A stretch of DNA of 64,000 nt from CANMIH01 sp049116335 (GCA_049116335.1 JAGDYZ010000008.1:186001-250000), one strand, 5' to 3'; counted from the stretch's first letter, positions 43,380 to 51,376 are shown. Notes: generated from the letters alone by a model not told the origin. Program-made: numbers and translations.

Positions 43380-44384
43380 ATGTTCTTGCGTCTGACCACT
43401 GCCGCTGTTGTGCTGAGCGCCGCACTGCCCGCGTTTGCCAATGAGGTGAATGTCTATTCTTATCGCCAGCCCGAGCTGATCAAGCCGCTGACCGATGCCT
43501 TCACCGAAGAGACAGGCATCAAGGTCAACGTGGCCTATCTGAAAAAGGGCATGGTGGAACGCCTGCAGGCCGAGGGCAAACGCTCGCCTGCGGATCTGGT
43601 CTTTACCGTTGATATCTCACGGCTCGCGGCTGTTGTAGATGGCGGTGTAACCCAGCCCATCGAAAGCGATGTGCTAACCGCCAGTGTCCCCGAAATCTAT
43701 CGTGACCCGGACGGCCACTGGTGGGGCCTGACCACCCGAGCGCGCATTGTCTACGCCTCGAAAGAGGCCGTGGCTCCGGGCGAAGTGACAACCTACGAAG
43801 ATCTCGCCGATCCCAAATGGAAAGGCCGCATCTGCACCCGTTCCGGCACGCACGCCTATACCGTCGCGCTGGTCTCTGCGGTGCTTGAGCACCACGGGGA
43901 AGAGTACACCAAGACCTGGCTTGAGGGCGTCAAAGCCAATCTGGCACGCAAACCTCAAGGCAACGACCGCGCGCAGGTCAAAGCCATCTGGGCCGGCGAA
44001 TGTGACATCAGCCTCGGCAACACCTATTACATGGGCAAAATGCTGAGCGATCCGAAGCAAAAGGCCTGGGCCGATTCCGTCAACGTGCTGTTCCCGACCT
44101 TTGAAAATGGCGGCACCCATGTGAACATTTCCGGTGTGGCGATGACCAAAGCGGCGCCCAACCGCGACAATGCGCTGAAAATGATGGAATTCCTTGCGTC
44201 CTCCAAGGCACAAGAGGTCTATGCCTCGGCGAACTACGAATACCCGATTGCACCGGGCACCGAAGCGACAGAGGTGGTCAAAGGCTGGGGTGAGTTCACC
44301 GCAGATGATGTCAATCTGATGACCCTCGCAGGCAACCGCAAAGCCGCGCTGCGCCTGATCGAAGAAGTGGATTTTGATGGGTGA
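43380..44384 (+). CDS. Periplasmic Fe(3+)-binding protein of an iron ABC transporter
   Basis: Substrate-binding protein of 334 residues with a clear signal peptide (cleavage near LPAFANE). The mature protein begins EVNVYSYRQPELIKPLTDAF, as in FbpA/FutA-type ferric-binding proteins. Later ligand-region features are VADLVFTVDISRL-like SPADLVFTVDISRLAAVVDG, GRICTRSGTHAYTVALVSAV and GNTYYMGKMLSDPKQKAWAD with the paired tyrosines. No permease or ATPase gene is adjacent, so it must work with components encoded elsewhere. It ends in a strong terminator. Confidence 0.9.
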   Translation: MFLRLTTAAVVLSAALPAFANEVNVYSYRQPELIKPLTDAFTEETGIKVNVAYLKKGMVERLQAEGKRSPADLVFTVDISRLAAVVDGGVTQPIESDVLTASVPEIYRDPDGHWWGLTTRARIVYASKEAVAPGEVTTYEDLADPKWKGRICTRSGTHAYTVALVSAVLEHHGEEYTKTWLEGVKANLARKPQGNDRAQVKAIWAGECDISLGNTYYMGKMLSDPKQKAWADSVNVLFPTFENGGTHVNISGVAMTKAAPNRDNALKMMEFLASSKAQEVYASANYEYPIAPGTEATEVVKGWGEFTADDVNLMTLAGNRKAALRLIEEVDFDG

Positions 44385-44427
44385 TGAGCTGATCTGACCT
44401 TTGGTCGATCACCCCACGGACACACCA

Positions 44428-44456
44428 AAGCCGCGCCTCAGGCGCGGCTTTTCCTT
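44428..44456 (+). terminator. Rho-independent terminator after the iron-binding protein gene
   Basis: Ten-base perfect stem AAGCCGCGCC / GGCGCGGCTT with a TCA loop, followed by TTCCTT, 43 bases after the stop codon. Confidence 0.85.
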
Positions 44457-44519
44457 TGCGGGATGGTGGGCGGGGCGAGGTGCGCAGCACAAGCGCCCAT
44501 CGTCCCGCAACGACAGATC

Positions 44520-44547
44520 TTGACACCCTGCAGTTTCCGCGCAATCT
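44520..44547 (+). promoter_or_regulatory. Probable promoter of the riboswitch-controlled transporter
   Basis: TTGACA at 44520-44525 matches the -35 consensus; CAATCT at 44542-44547 is a weak -10 at 16-base spacing. It stands directly before the FMN riboswitch, which would put the transcript start near 44554. Confidence 0.5.
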
Positions 44548-44553
44548 CACCGC

Positions 44554-44688
44554 TGTTCTCAGGGCGGGGTGAAATTCCCCACCGGCGGTAAGCAGCAATG
44601 CAAAGCCCGCGAGCGCCTCACATCTGAGGGTCAGCAGATCTGGTGCAACTCCAGAGCCGACGGTCATAGTCCGGATGAAAGAGAACGG
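44554..44688 (+). ncRNA. FMN riboswitch (RFN element)
   Basis: Cis-acting aptamer for flavin mononucleotide in the leader of the following transporter gene. The conserved pieces are all present in order: TTCTCAGGGCGGGGTGAAAT, TCCCCACCGGCGGTAA, AGCCCGCGAGCG, GGTCAGCAGATCTGGTG, AACTCCAGAGCCGACGGTCA, and TAGTCCGGATGAAAGAGAAC. The closing stem is formed by the first and last bases (GTTCTC / GAGAAC). A hairpin follows at 44691-44716 as expression platform. Binding of FMN should lower transporter synthesis. Confidence 0.97.
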
Positions 44689-44690
44689 GA

Positions 44691-44716
44691 TATTGGGCAT
44701 CTTGCATGCCCCAATA
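44691..44716 (+). promoter_or_regulatory. Hairpin in the expression platform of the FMN riboswitch
   Basis: TATTGGGCAT (44691-44700) can pair with ATGCCCCAATA (44706-44716) with one bulged C. It lies between the aptamer and the ribosome binding site (AGGAAAAAGGA, just before the ATG at 44762). There is no T tract, so control of translation or an alternative pairing is more likely than simple termination. Confidence 0.55.
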
Positions 44717-44761
44717 GGCCTGTTTGCCTTGAGTTGTGAGCGTAGGAAAAAGGACAACGCC

Positions 44762-45640
44762 ATGACTCGTCTCTCCCCCGTCATTTCCGGGGCCCTTCTG
44801 ATGGTCACCGCCGGGCTGCTTTTTGCGGTGGTCAACACTCTGGTGCAATACAGCGCCATGACCCACGGCCTTCCGGCCTCTCGCATCGCTTTCTGGCAAT
44901 ATCTCATTGCCTTCCTCACCGCCCTGCCCTGGCTAATCCGCCGCGGACGCAGCGCCATGCGCACCGGTCAGCTGCCGCTGCATCTGACCCGCGTGGCCTG
45001 TGCCGTGATCGGGGTTCAGCTCTGGACCATGGGGCTCGCCCATGTGCCAATCTGGCAGGCCATTGCGCTGATCATGCTGTCGCCCTTCTTTGTCACCCTC
45101 GGGGCAGGTCTGGCGCTTGGGGAAACCATCAGCCCCACACGACTGGCGGCGGTTTTCATCGGCTTTGCCGGTGGCATGGTGATCCTTGCCCCCTGGTCCG
45201 ACAGCTTTACCCCCTATGCGCTTTATCCAATTGGCGCGGCGTTTTTCTGGGCCATGACCTCACTGCTGACCAAGAAAATCAGCGCCGTGGACAGCTCAGA
45301 AACCCTGACTTTCTATCTGCTGCTGCTGCTCACCCCCGCCAATGCGGTGCTGGCTCTGGGCGACGGTCTGGCCATCGATCTGGCCGCCTCAGGCGCTCTA
45401 CTGCTGGTGATGGGGATTTTGACGGCGATTGCGCAATATGCCATTGCCCGCGCCTATAGCCTCGCGGATGCGGCCTTTCTCCAGCCCTTTGACCACGTCA
45501 AACTGCCGTTCAACGTAGCATTGGGGCTGATTGTCTTTGGCTGGGTGCCCCCCGGCGCGCTCTGGATCGGCGCCAGCTCGATCATCGGCGCCTCGCTCTA
45601 TCTGCTGCAGCAGGAAAATCGGGCGCAGCAAGTAGCTTAA
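44762..45640 (+). CDS. ribN: RibN-like riboflavin transporter (EamA/DMT family)
   Basis: Inner-membrane protein of 292 residues with ten hydrophobic segments in two EamA halves. The start MTRLSPVISGALLMVTAGLL at 44762 has AGGAAAAAGGA upstream; an in-frame ATG at 44675 lies within the riboswitch and is rejected. Because the gene is under an FMN riboswitch and belongs to the drug/metabolite transporter superfamily, it is best called RibN, the riboflavin importer known from rhizobia and roseobacters. The riboflavin specificity rests on the riboswitch rather than on protein motifs. Single-gene unit with a terminator. Confidence 0.85.
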   Translation: MTRLSPVISGALLMVTAGLLFAVVNTLVQYSAMTHGLPASRIAFWQYLIAFLTALPWLIRRGRSAMRTGQLPLHLTRVACAVIGVQLWTMGLAHVPIWQAIALIMLSPFFVTLGAGLALGETISPTRLAAVFIGFAGGMVILAPWSDSFTPYALYPIGAAFFWAMTSLLTKKISAVDSSETLTFYLLLLLTPANAVLALGDGLAIDLAASGALLLVMGILTAIAQYAIARAYSLADAAFLQPFDHVKLPFNVALGLIVFGWVPPGALWIGASSIIGASLYLLQQENRAQQVA

Positions 45641-45656
45641 CCCTCTCGAAGCACGC

Positions 45657-45687
45657 AAAAGGGCGCGCAATCTGCGCGCCCTTTTTT
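45657..45687. terminator. Bidirectional terminator between ribN and the hisA-like gene
   Basis: Eight-base stem GGGCGCGC / GCGCGCCC with a 5-base loop. Six T follow on the plus strand; AAAA precedes the stem, giving TTTT on the minus strand. It lies 16 bases past the ribN stop and 14 bases past the stop of the convergent hisA-like gene. Confidence 0.9.
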
Positions 45688-45701
45688 CGTGTCACATCAG
45701 T

Positions 45702-46445
45702 TTACTGAAATTCAGCTGTAAGCTCTGGCTCCGGTTTCGCAACCTCAAGAGCCTCTTCCAGAGAAAACTCCTTGCGCATCAAGGCCCGGCCAACGATGGC
45801 TGCGGAAATATTCGGGACATATTTCAGGCTCGACAGGTCATCGAGTTTATCGACCAACCCGCTGGCAATCACCCGGTGGCGCGTCACACCAGCCAGGGCC
45901 GAGATCACCCCCAGATGTTTATCGACCTCTTCGGCATCGCCGTCGATATCCGTGATCAGGACACCCGACAAAGGCGTATCCGCAAAGGATTCCAGAAAAC
46001 GCGCGGGCTCCAGCGCGCTTTCGGTGCCCCAGCCATGGGTCATCAGCTTGCCCTGCCAGACATCCACCGCAAGAACCACCTGATCAGGGTAATGCGTGGC
46101 CAAGGTTTTCACGTCATCGGGCATTTGGGTGGCCAGTGTCCCGATCACGATCTGTGCCGCCCCCTGCTCGATCCAATGTTCCGCACGTTCACGGGTGCGA
46201 ATCCCACCCGCGACCTGAACCGGCACACCCGCCTTGCGAATGATCTCTTCAATCAAGCCATCGCTGCCTTCATCTCCGGCCAGCGCATCAAAGTTGGTCA
46301 CACTCAGGCTGTCGGCGCCGGCGGCCACCCAGGCGGCAACAGTGTCGAGTGGATCAACATGCCACAGCATGGCGTCGTCCATCCGGCCCCGGCGCAGGCT
46401 TACGCTGCGCCCTTTCTGAAGCTCTAGTGTAGGAATAATCTGCAT
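45702..46445 (-). CDS. HisA-like (beta-alpha)8 isomerase family protein
   Basis: TIM-barrel protein of 247 residues related to HisA, the ProFAR isomerase of histidine synthesis. The start is MQIIPTLELQKGRSVSLRRG at 46445. Phosphate-binding and barrel motifs are recognisable: VPVQVAGGIRTRERAEHWIE, AAQIVIGTLA, DQVVLAVDVWQGKLMTHGW, LITDIDGDAEE, RVIASGLVDKLDDL. In HisA the first strand carries the catalytic Asp in an AIDL motif; here it is TLEL, so Glu replaces it, while the second Asp (LAVDVWQG) is kept. No his genes are adjacent. It may be a second, changed-function HisA; isomerase activity is uncertain. Confidence 0.8.
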   Translation of the reverse strand: MQIIPTLELQKGRSVSLRRGRMDDAMLWHVDPLDTVAAWVAAGADSLSVTNFDALAGDEGSDGLIEEIIRKAGVPVQVAGGIRTRERAEHWIEQGAAQIVIGTLATQMPDDVKTLATHYPDQVVLAVDVWQGKLMTHGWGTESALEPARFLESFADTPLSGVLITDIDGDAEEVDKHLGVISALAGVTRHRVIASGLVDKLDDLSSLKYVPNISAAIVGRALMRKEFSLEEALEVAKPEPELTAEFQ

Positions 46446-46560
46446 TCGGCCCTCCCTATCGTAAAACACGTAAGGACAGCGTAGCAGCAAAACAGCGCGT
46501 CACGGCAAGGCGCACGGCAATTTATCAGCCAAACACGGCACGTCGCAAAATCACAAAACG

Positions 46561-46588
46561 AAAAAACGGCGCCAAAAGGCGCCGTTTT
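46561..46588 (-). terminator. Rho-independent terminator of acpP
   Basis: Eleven-base perfect stem AAAACGGCGCC / GGCGCCGTTTT with an AAAA loop; on the minus strand six T follow. It ends 22 bases after the acpP stop. Confidence 0.92.
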
Positions 46589-46609
46589 CCCTAAAAACGA
46601 TCAGATCGC

Positions 46610-46843
46610 TTACGATGCTTCGGTGATGAACTTCACCGCGTCGCCGAACGTCTGGATGGTTTCAGCAGCGTCGTCCGGAATCTCGATGCCGAACTCTTCT
46701 TCAAACGCCATAACCAGCTCAACAGTGTCCAGGCTGTCTGCGCCCAGGTCGTCGATGAAGGACGCGGCCTCGGTGACCTTGTCTTCTTCAACGCTCAGGT
46801 GCTCAACCACAATCTTCTTCACGCGATCTGCGATGTCGCTCAT
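46610..46843 (-). CDS. acpP: Acyl carrier protein
   Basis: Carrier of growing acyl chains in fatty-acid synthesis, 77 residues, strongly acidic. The phosphopantetheine Ser is in DDLGADSLDTVELVMAFEEE. The N-terminus MSDIADRVKKIVVEHLSVEE and the end EEFGIEIPDDAAETIQTFGD are normal. It is third in the fabD-(small gene)-fabG-acpP group on the minus strand, separated from fabG by 244 bases that must hold its own promoter, and it ends in a strong terminator, as expected for a very highly expressed gene. Confidence 0.97.
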   Translation of the reverse strand: MSDIADRVKKIVVEHLSVEEDKVTEAASFIDDLGADSLDTVELVMAFEEEFGIEIPDDAAETIQTFGDAVKFITEAS

Positions 46844-47087
46844 GTTTCTTCCTCACTTCTGACGGCCAACTGGCCTTCACTGCCCTATCCGCTGGACAGG
46901 CGTATGTTGCCCTCGCGGGCGGCTCGAGTGCCCGAACACGCCACAAGGACATGAAGGGCGGGCATCTGGCACCCAGATTGGGGTGCGGCAAATACCGGGA
47001 CTGACGCGCCTATAGCACAGGCGGAAAGGATGGCAAACGCTTTGTATACCTTTCTGACCTGCGCAGCTCTTTGGCGCGCCAAGGTGG

Positions 47088-47825
47088 TTACAACATGGCC
47101 ATGCCACCGTTCACATGCAATGTGGACCCGGTGACATATCCGGCTTCGTTGCTGGCAAGATAAAGTACCGCGGCTGCGATCTCTTCGGGTGAACCCATGC
47201 GGGCGGCCGGGATCTTGCTATTGATGGCAGCTTTCTGCTCATCATTCAGTTTGTCGGTCATCGCTGTGGCGATGAACCCCGGTGCAACCGCGTTGGCGGT
47301 GATACCCCGGCTGGCAACCTCATAGGCAATTGATTTGGTCAACCCCACCAAACCGGCCTTGGCCGCAGCATAGTTCACCTGACCGGGGTTCCCAGTGGCG
47401 CCAACAATCGACGAGATATTGATAATCCGGCCCCAACGCGATTTCATCATCGGGCGCATCACCCCCCGGCACAGACGCATGGATGAGGTCAGGTTCACGT
47501 CAATCACCGACTGCCATTCCTCATCCGACATGCGCATAAAGATCTGATCGCGGGTGATGCCGGCGTTGTTGACCAGAATGTCCAGACCACCCATTGCGGC
47601 GATGGCTTCTTTCGGCAGCGCATCAACCGCAGCACTGTCACTAAGGTTACACGGCAAAACATGGGCGCGCGCGCCCAGCTCGGCGGCCAGCGCCTCAAGC
47701 GGCTCAACCCGGGTTCCGGACAGACCCACGGTTGCGCCCGCGCCATGCAGCGCTTTGGCAATGGCACCGCCGATACCGCCCGAAGCGCCGGTCACCAGCG
47801 CGGTTTTACCTGTCAGATCGAACAT
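47088..47825 (-). CDS. fabG: 3-oxoacyl-[acyl-carrier-protein] reductase
   Basis: NADPH-dependent reductase of the fatty-acid elongation cycle, 245 residues, short-chain dehydrogenase family. Cofactor motif ALVTGASGGIGGAIAKAL, structural NNAGITRDQIFMRM, catalytic Ser in INISSIVGATGNPGQ and catalytic Tyr-Lys in VNYAAAKAGLVGLTKS. The ending GSTLHVNGGMAML is typical of FabG. The 214 bases upstream contain two facing palindromes (47966-47985, 48012-48031). Confidence 0.96.
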   Translation of the reverse strand: MFDLTGKTALVTGASGGIGGAIAKALHGAGATVGLSGTRVEPLEALAAELGARAHVLPCNLSDSAAVDALPKEAIAAMGGLDILVNNAGITRDQIFMRMSDEEWQSVIDVNLTSSMRLCRGVMRPMMKSRWGRIINISSIVGATGNPGQVNYAAAKAGLVGLTKSIAYEVASRGITANAVAPGFIATAMTDKLNDEQKAAINSKIPAARMGSPEEIAAAVLYLASNEAGYVTGSTLHVNGGMAML

Positions 47826-47965
47826 GGATGGCTCCTGCTACGTCAAATTTTGCATTGGTATTGCATCCACATCCCGCCACGGCAAGACAAAGCCCTAAAG
47901 GAAGTCTGAATTTCTGCACTTTCGCCGCGTCTTATGCGGCGACACTCAACAATTCTTGCGCCACA

Positions 47966-47985
47966 CGAATTTTCTTGAAAATTCG
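47966..47985. repeat. Palindrome copy 1 upstream of fabG
   Basis: CGAATTTTCTTGAAAATTCG: 20 bases with arms CGAATTTTC / GAAAATTCG around a TT centre. Its exact reverse complement recurs at 48012-48031. A related palindrome with a TTTTTCATGAAAAA core is at 51449-51468. Confidence 0.85.
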
Positions 47986-48011
47986 ACACCCCCGAAATCA
48001 AAACAGGAAGC

Positions 48012-48031
48012 GAATTTTCAAGAAAATTCGC
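48012..48031. repeat. Palindrome copy 2 upstream of fabG (inverted copy of copy 1)
   Basis: CGAATTTTCAAGAAAATTCG, the exact reverse complement of the element at 47966-47985, 26 bases away. The pair lies between the small gene at 48040 and fabG. It could act as twin operator sites or, folded together as a long stem, affect the mRNA end. Confidence 0.85.
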
Positions 48032-48039
48032 CGCGTCGC

Positions 48040-48318
48040 TCACAGATAGACTAGATCATAACAATAAGATTTTGCGCCTTTTTGCGACACCCAGAGCCCT
48101 TCGGGAGGGATGTCCTGCGTTTGAAGAGGCTCTGGCACAGCCCACGGACGCCCTTGCAATTCATCCCCGTTCCAAGCGCCCCAACCAAAACTGGGACGCC
48201 AGGTTAGATACAGATCGCGATCGCTGCGTCGCCATGTGACCTGCGCATCGATGACACATCGCTCAAAGCGATAGATCACCGCATCAGACCGGCGCCGCAA
48301 CTCGAGCGCTACGATCAC
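48040..48318 (-). CDS. Small uncharacterised protein coupled to fabD
   Basis: Protein of 92 residues that I do not recognise. The ATG at 48318 overlaps the fabD stop (ATGA), so it is translated with fabD. The sequence has many aromatic residues and Arg (FERCVIDAQVTWRRSDRDLY, LTWRPSFGWGAWNGDELQGR) and no signal peptide or membrane segment; it looks like a small beta-rich cytosolic domain. Coupling suggests a real gene, but no function can be given. Confidence 0.65.
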   Translation of the reverse strand: MIVALELRRRSDAVIYRFERCVIDAQVTWRRSDRDLYLTWRPSFGWGAWNGDELQGRPWAVPEPLQTQDIPPEGLWVSQKGAKSYCYDLVYL

Positions 48319-49253
48319 TGCAGGCTTTCAACTGCAGCCTTCACATCCGCGGCCGCGCCAATGTTGCGCACGGCGGCGGGTTTGTGGATCCGACGCACCA
48401 TGCCGGACAGCGCCTTGCCAGCCCCGATTTCCCAGAACTCGGTCACACCCTCTTCGACCATGGCCAACACCGATTCCCGCCAGCGCACCGAGCCACAGAT
48501 CTGTTCAACCAGAAGCGAGCGGATCACTGCCGGGTTCGTGACCGCAGCGGCGCGGACATTCGCCACCACCGGCACAGCCGGGTCATTGATATCAACCGCA
48601 TTCAGCGCCTCGGCCATGGCATCGGCAGCAGGCTCCATCAGCGCACAGTGGAACGGTGCGCTCACCGGCAACAACAGCGCGCGTTTCGCGCCTGCTGCCT
48701 TGGCCAGATCAACGGCGCGCTCAACCGCAGCCTTCGCACCTGAAATCACCACCTGCGCCGGGTCATTGTCATTGGCGGCGGCGCAAACCTCACCCTGTGC
48801 GGCCTCGTCAGCCACCTTTCGGACGGCCTCAAGATCAAGCCCCAGAACCGCCGCCATGGCACCTTCGCCTACGGGCACAGCCGCCTGCATGGCTTCGCCA
48901 CGTTTGCGCAGCAGACGCGCGGCATCAGCCACGCTCAGCGCACCCGCCGCAGTCAGCGCCGAATATTCCCCCAGCGAATGCCCCGCAACAAAAGACGCGG
49001 CCTCGATGGTCACGCCCTCGGCCTCAAGCGCACGCATGGCGGCAATCGAGGTCGCCATCAGCGCCGGCTGGGCATTGGCGGTCAGGGTCAGGGTTTCAAT
49101 CTCACCCTCCCAGATCAGCGAAGACAGCTTTTCGCCGAGCGCCTCGTCAACTTCGTCAAATACAGCGCGCGCTTCAGGGTAAGCATCGGCAAGATCCCGC
49201 CCCATACCAATCGCCTGTGCCCCTTGACCTGGAAAAATGAACGCTCGGGTCAT
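48315..49253 (-). CDS. fabD: Malonyl-CoA:ACP transacylase
   Basis: Loads malonate onto ACP for fatty-acid synthesis. 312 residues from MTRAFIFPGQGAQAIGMGRD at 49253; a start 6 codons earlier is unlikely. The active-site Ser is in VAGHSLGEYSALTAAGALS, with the oxyanion Gln in FPGQGAQ and the catalytic His in SAPFHCALMEPAADAM. The last stop base group overlaps the small gene at 48318. Head of the fab group on the minus strand. Confidence 0.96.
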   Translation of the reverse strand: MTRAFIFPGQGAQAIGMGRDLADAYPEARAVFDEVDEALGEKLSSLIWEGEIETLTLTANAQPALMATSIAAMRALEAEGVTIEAASFVAGHSLGEYSALTAAGALSVADAARLLRKRGEAMQAAVPVGEGAMAAVLGLDLEAVRKVADEAAQGEVCAAANDNDPAQVVISGAKAAVERAVDLAKAAGAKRALLLPVSAPFHCALMEPAADAMAEALNAVDINDPAVPVVANVRAAAVTNPAVIRSLLVEQICGSVRWRESVLAMVEEGVTEFWEIGAGKALSGMVRRIHKPAAVRNIGAAADVKAAVESLQ

Positions 49254-49425
49254 GTCCCACTCCTTCAACAATGTTTGTCATCACATATCTGTCGTCTGAG
49301 GCGCATACTAGGACTAATCCCATCTGACAACGCCAAGACGCACGGCTTCTGTGCGCCCATGCGCGTTTATTGCGGGGCTGATCCTGATATCTGTGCGTCA
49401 ACAAAGATATTCAGGAGAGCCCGAA

Positions 49426-50619
49426 ATGGCGCTGGGAAACACCGCAACCCGATATGGCAGCCTGTCCAAGCTGATGCACTGGACCATGGCGCTTGGCATT
49501 CTCGCCATGATCCCACTTGGCAAGATCGCCAATGATATGGGGTTTGATACCCCCGACCTGCTGGCGCAGAAGGCCCAGCTGTTTTCGATCCACAAAACCA
49601 TTGGTGTGGTGCTGTTCTTTCTTGCGGTGATCCGTTTGGTCTGGATGGTCACCCAGCCCAAACCCGTGACCTTGCACCCCGATCGCAAGCTTGAAGCTTT
49701 CGCCGCAGAAACCGTGCATGTGTTGCTCTATGCCTCGCTCGCGCTGGTGCCGCTGACCGGCTGGATCGAACATGCCGCCGCCACGGGCTTTGCCCCCATT
49801 CTTTGGCCCTTTGGTCAGGATCTACCCCTGATCCCCGACAGCCCCGCACTGGCAGAGTTTATGGCGGGGGCCCATAAAGTCGCCGTACGCCTGCTGATCC
49901 TGTCGCTGCTTTTGCATATTGCCGGTGCGCTGAAACACCATGTCATCGACCGCGACGCCACCCTGCGCCGCATGTTACCCGGATCGACCGATGCAGGCAC
50001 CGCCACGCAAGAGGCGCACAGCCGCCTGCCCTTAATCGCCGCTGTGGTGGCCTATGTTGCAGCCTTTGCTGTTGGCGCACAGGCCGGATTGTTCAGTCAT
50101 GCGGCAGAGGCCCCCGAAGCGGCGCAACTTGAAGCGGTGCAAACCGAATGGGTGCTCGACACCGGCGCGATCAACATTGGGGTGCGCCAGTTTGGCTCTG
50201 ACATCGCAGGCAGTTTCGCGGACTGGACCGCCGCGATCAGCTTTGACGACAACATCACCGAGGGACCGCTGGGCACCGTCACCACGCAGATCTCAATCGG
50301 GTCGCTGACCTTGGGGTCGGTCACATCACAGGCGCTGGGATCTGAGTATTTCGATGCCGAAACCCACCCGGTGGCCACCTTTGAGGCCGAGATCTTGCGC
50401 GCCGAAGATGGCTATGAGGCACAGGGCACCCTGACATTGAAAGGCGCAAGCGTGCCGACCACCCTGCCCTTCACACTAGACCTAGACGGGGATCGTGCTG
50501 AGATGGCGGGCAGCCTCACGCTCAACCGGATAGACTTTGGCATTGGCGGAGAGGCCACTGCAGCCGGACAGCCGGAACCAATGGTGACGGTCGACATCAC
50601 CCTGACCGCCACGCGCTAA
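49426..50619 (+). CDS. Cytochrome b561-YceI fusion protein
   Basis: Fusion of 397 residues. The N-terminal half (residues 1-185) is a cytochrome b561-type four-helix membrane domain with haem-ligand His candidates in LMHWTMALG, FSIHKTIGVVL, VHVLLYASLA and LLLHIAGALKHH. A further helix (LIAAVVAYVAAFAVGAQAGL) leads to a C-terminal periplasmic YceI lipocalin-like domain from about residue 235 (EWVLDTGAINIGVRQFG, TLTLKGASVPTTLPFTLD). YceI domains bind isoprenoid or quinone-like lipids, so the pair may pass electrons to or from a bound quinone; this is inference. A strong terminator follows. Confidence 0.9.
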   Translation: MALGNTATRYGSLSKLMHWTMALGILAMIPLGKIANDMGFDTPDLLAQKAQLFSIHKTIGVVLFFLAVIRLVWMVTQPKPVTLHPDRKLEAFAAETVHVLLYASLALVPLTGWIEHAAATGFAPILWPFGQDLPLIPDSPALAEFMAGAHKVAVRLLILSLLLHIAGALKHHVIDRDATLRRMLPGSTDAGTATQEAHSRLPLIAAVVAYVAAFAVGAQAGLFSHAAEAPEAAQLEAVQTEWVLDTGAINIGVRQFGSDIAGSFADWTAAISFDDNITEGPLGTVTTQISIGSLTLGSVTSQALGSEYFDAETHPVATFEAEILRAEDGYEAQGTLTLKGASVPTTLPFTLDLDGDRAEMAGSLTLNRIDFGIGGEATAAGQPEPMVTVDITLTATR

Positions 50620-50636
50620 TTCCCAAAGACACATAA

Positions 50637-50663
50637 AAGCCCCGACACCTGTCGGGGCTTTTT
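50637..50663 (+). terminator. Rho-independent terminator of the b561-YceI gene
   Basis: Eleven-base perfect stem AAGCCCCGACA / TGTCGGGGCTT with a two-base gap, followed by three more T on the plus strand, 18 bases after the stop. Confidence 0.9.
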
Positions 50664-50753
50664 CTGTGAAAACGTGATCTCGACGTCTCAAATGCCCGCG
50701 GTCAGCAAGGGCTAGCCCATCTGGGCAACCTCGGACCTGCGTTCAGCAGATCG

Positions 50754-51249
50754 CTACGCCATCAAAATGCGTTGCGCATTTTCTCTGGCTCAGACCGTGC
50801 CGTCTATTTCGAGGTCATATCTGCGCCCGTGAAGAACTGTCCGGCAATCCCGCTCGGCACTGCCAACAGGTCGATCTCCTCGTACGGCTTTCCGACAGAG
50901 CACCTGGTCCGGCGGACAATGCAACCTAACGAAATAAACAACGAAGGGGCGCAGCAACACCTTCAGGGCGCGGATCCAGTCCGGGGCGTCAAGAATATGT
51001 CCAAATATCAGGTTGTTTCCCGCACCAGCATAACATGCCAGTGACTGCTTGAACCCGTCGAGAAATAGACTGCGCAGATCTGACCACAAAAATTCCCGTC
51101 GTTCCAATCTGGAAGACGGCAACTCCCCGGGAGTACGCAGATGTTCAATGGAGCTGTGCCAGAACGGCACGTCTATTGTTATCATGCAACGCTTTGGCTG
51201 TGGTGGATTTCCCACTGCAAAAAGGACCGTGCGGGAAAGTGGTTTGGCC
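50754..51249 (-). pseudogene. Decayed chloramphenicol phosphotransferase-like gene
   Basis: Remains of a CPT-family small P-loop kinase split over two frames. The Walker A part (FPHGPFCSGKSTTAKALH, about 51234-51184) is in one frame. The rest continues one base shifted from about 51185: MITIDVPFWHSSIEHLR, LIFGHILDAPDWIRALKVLL, FVRLHCPPDQV, then AVRGDRPVGSAERDC and VLHGRRYDLEIDGTV. These match CPT motifs (ARGDR, VHEGxxYDxEVDT). A TGA at 50790-50792 interrupts the C-terminus, after which ARENAQRILMA follows in frame to a TAG at 50754. A frameshift, a probable short deletion and a nonsense codon make it non-functional. The resistance name of the family does not imply drug resistance here. Confidence 0.75.
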
Positions 51250-51376
51250 AGCCGTAATACATCCTGGAACATATGACGGAAGTTCGGGAGGCAAACATCT
51301 GACTAAATACAGTGTTTCAACCTCTCGCAGACCAAAGGCATCCATAAATCGACAGCTTCTTCAAAGCGCCGAGCCA

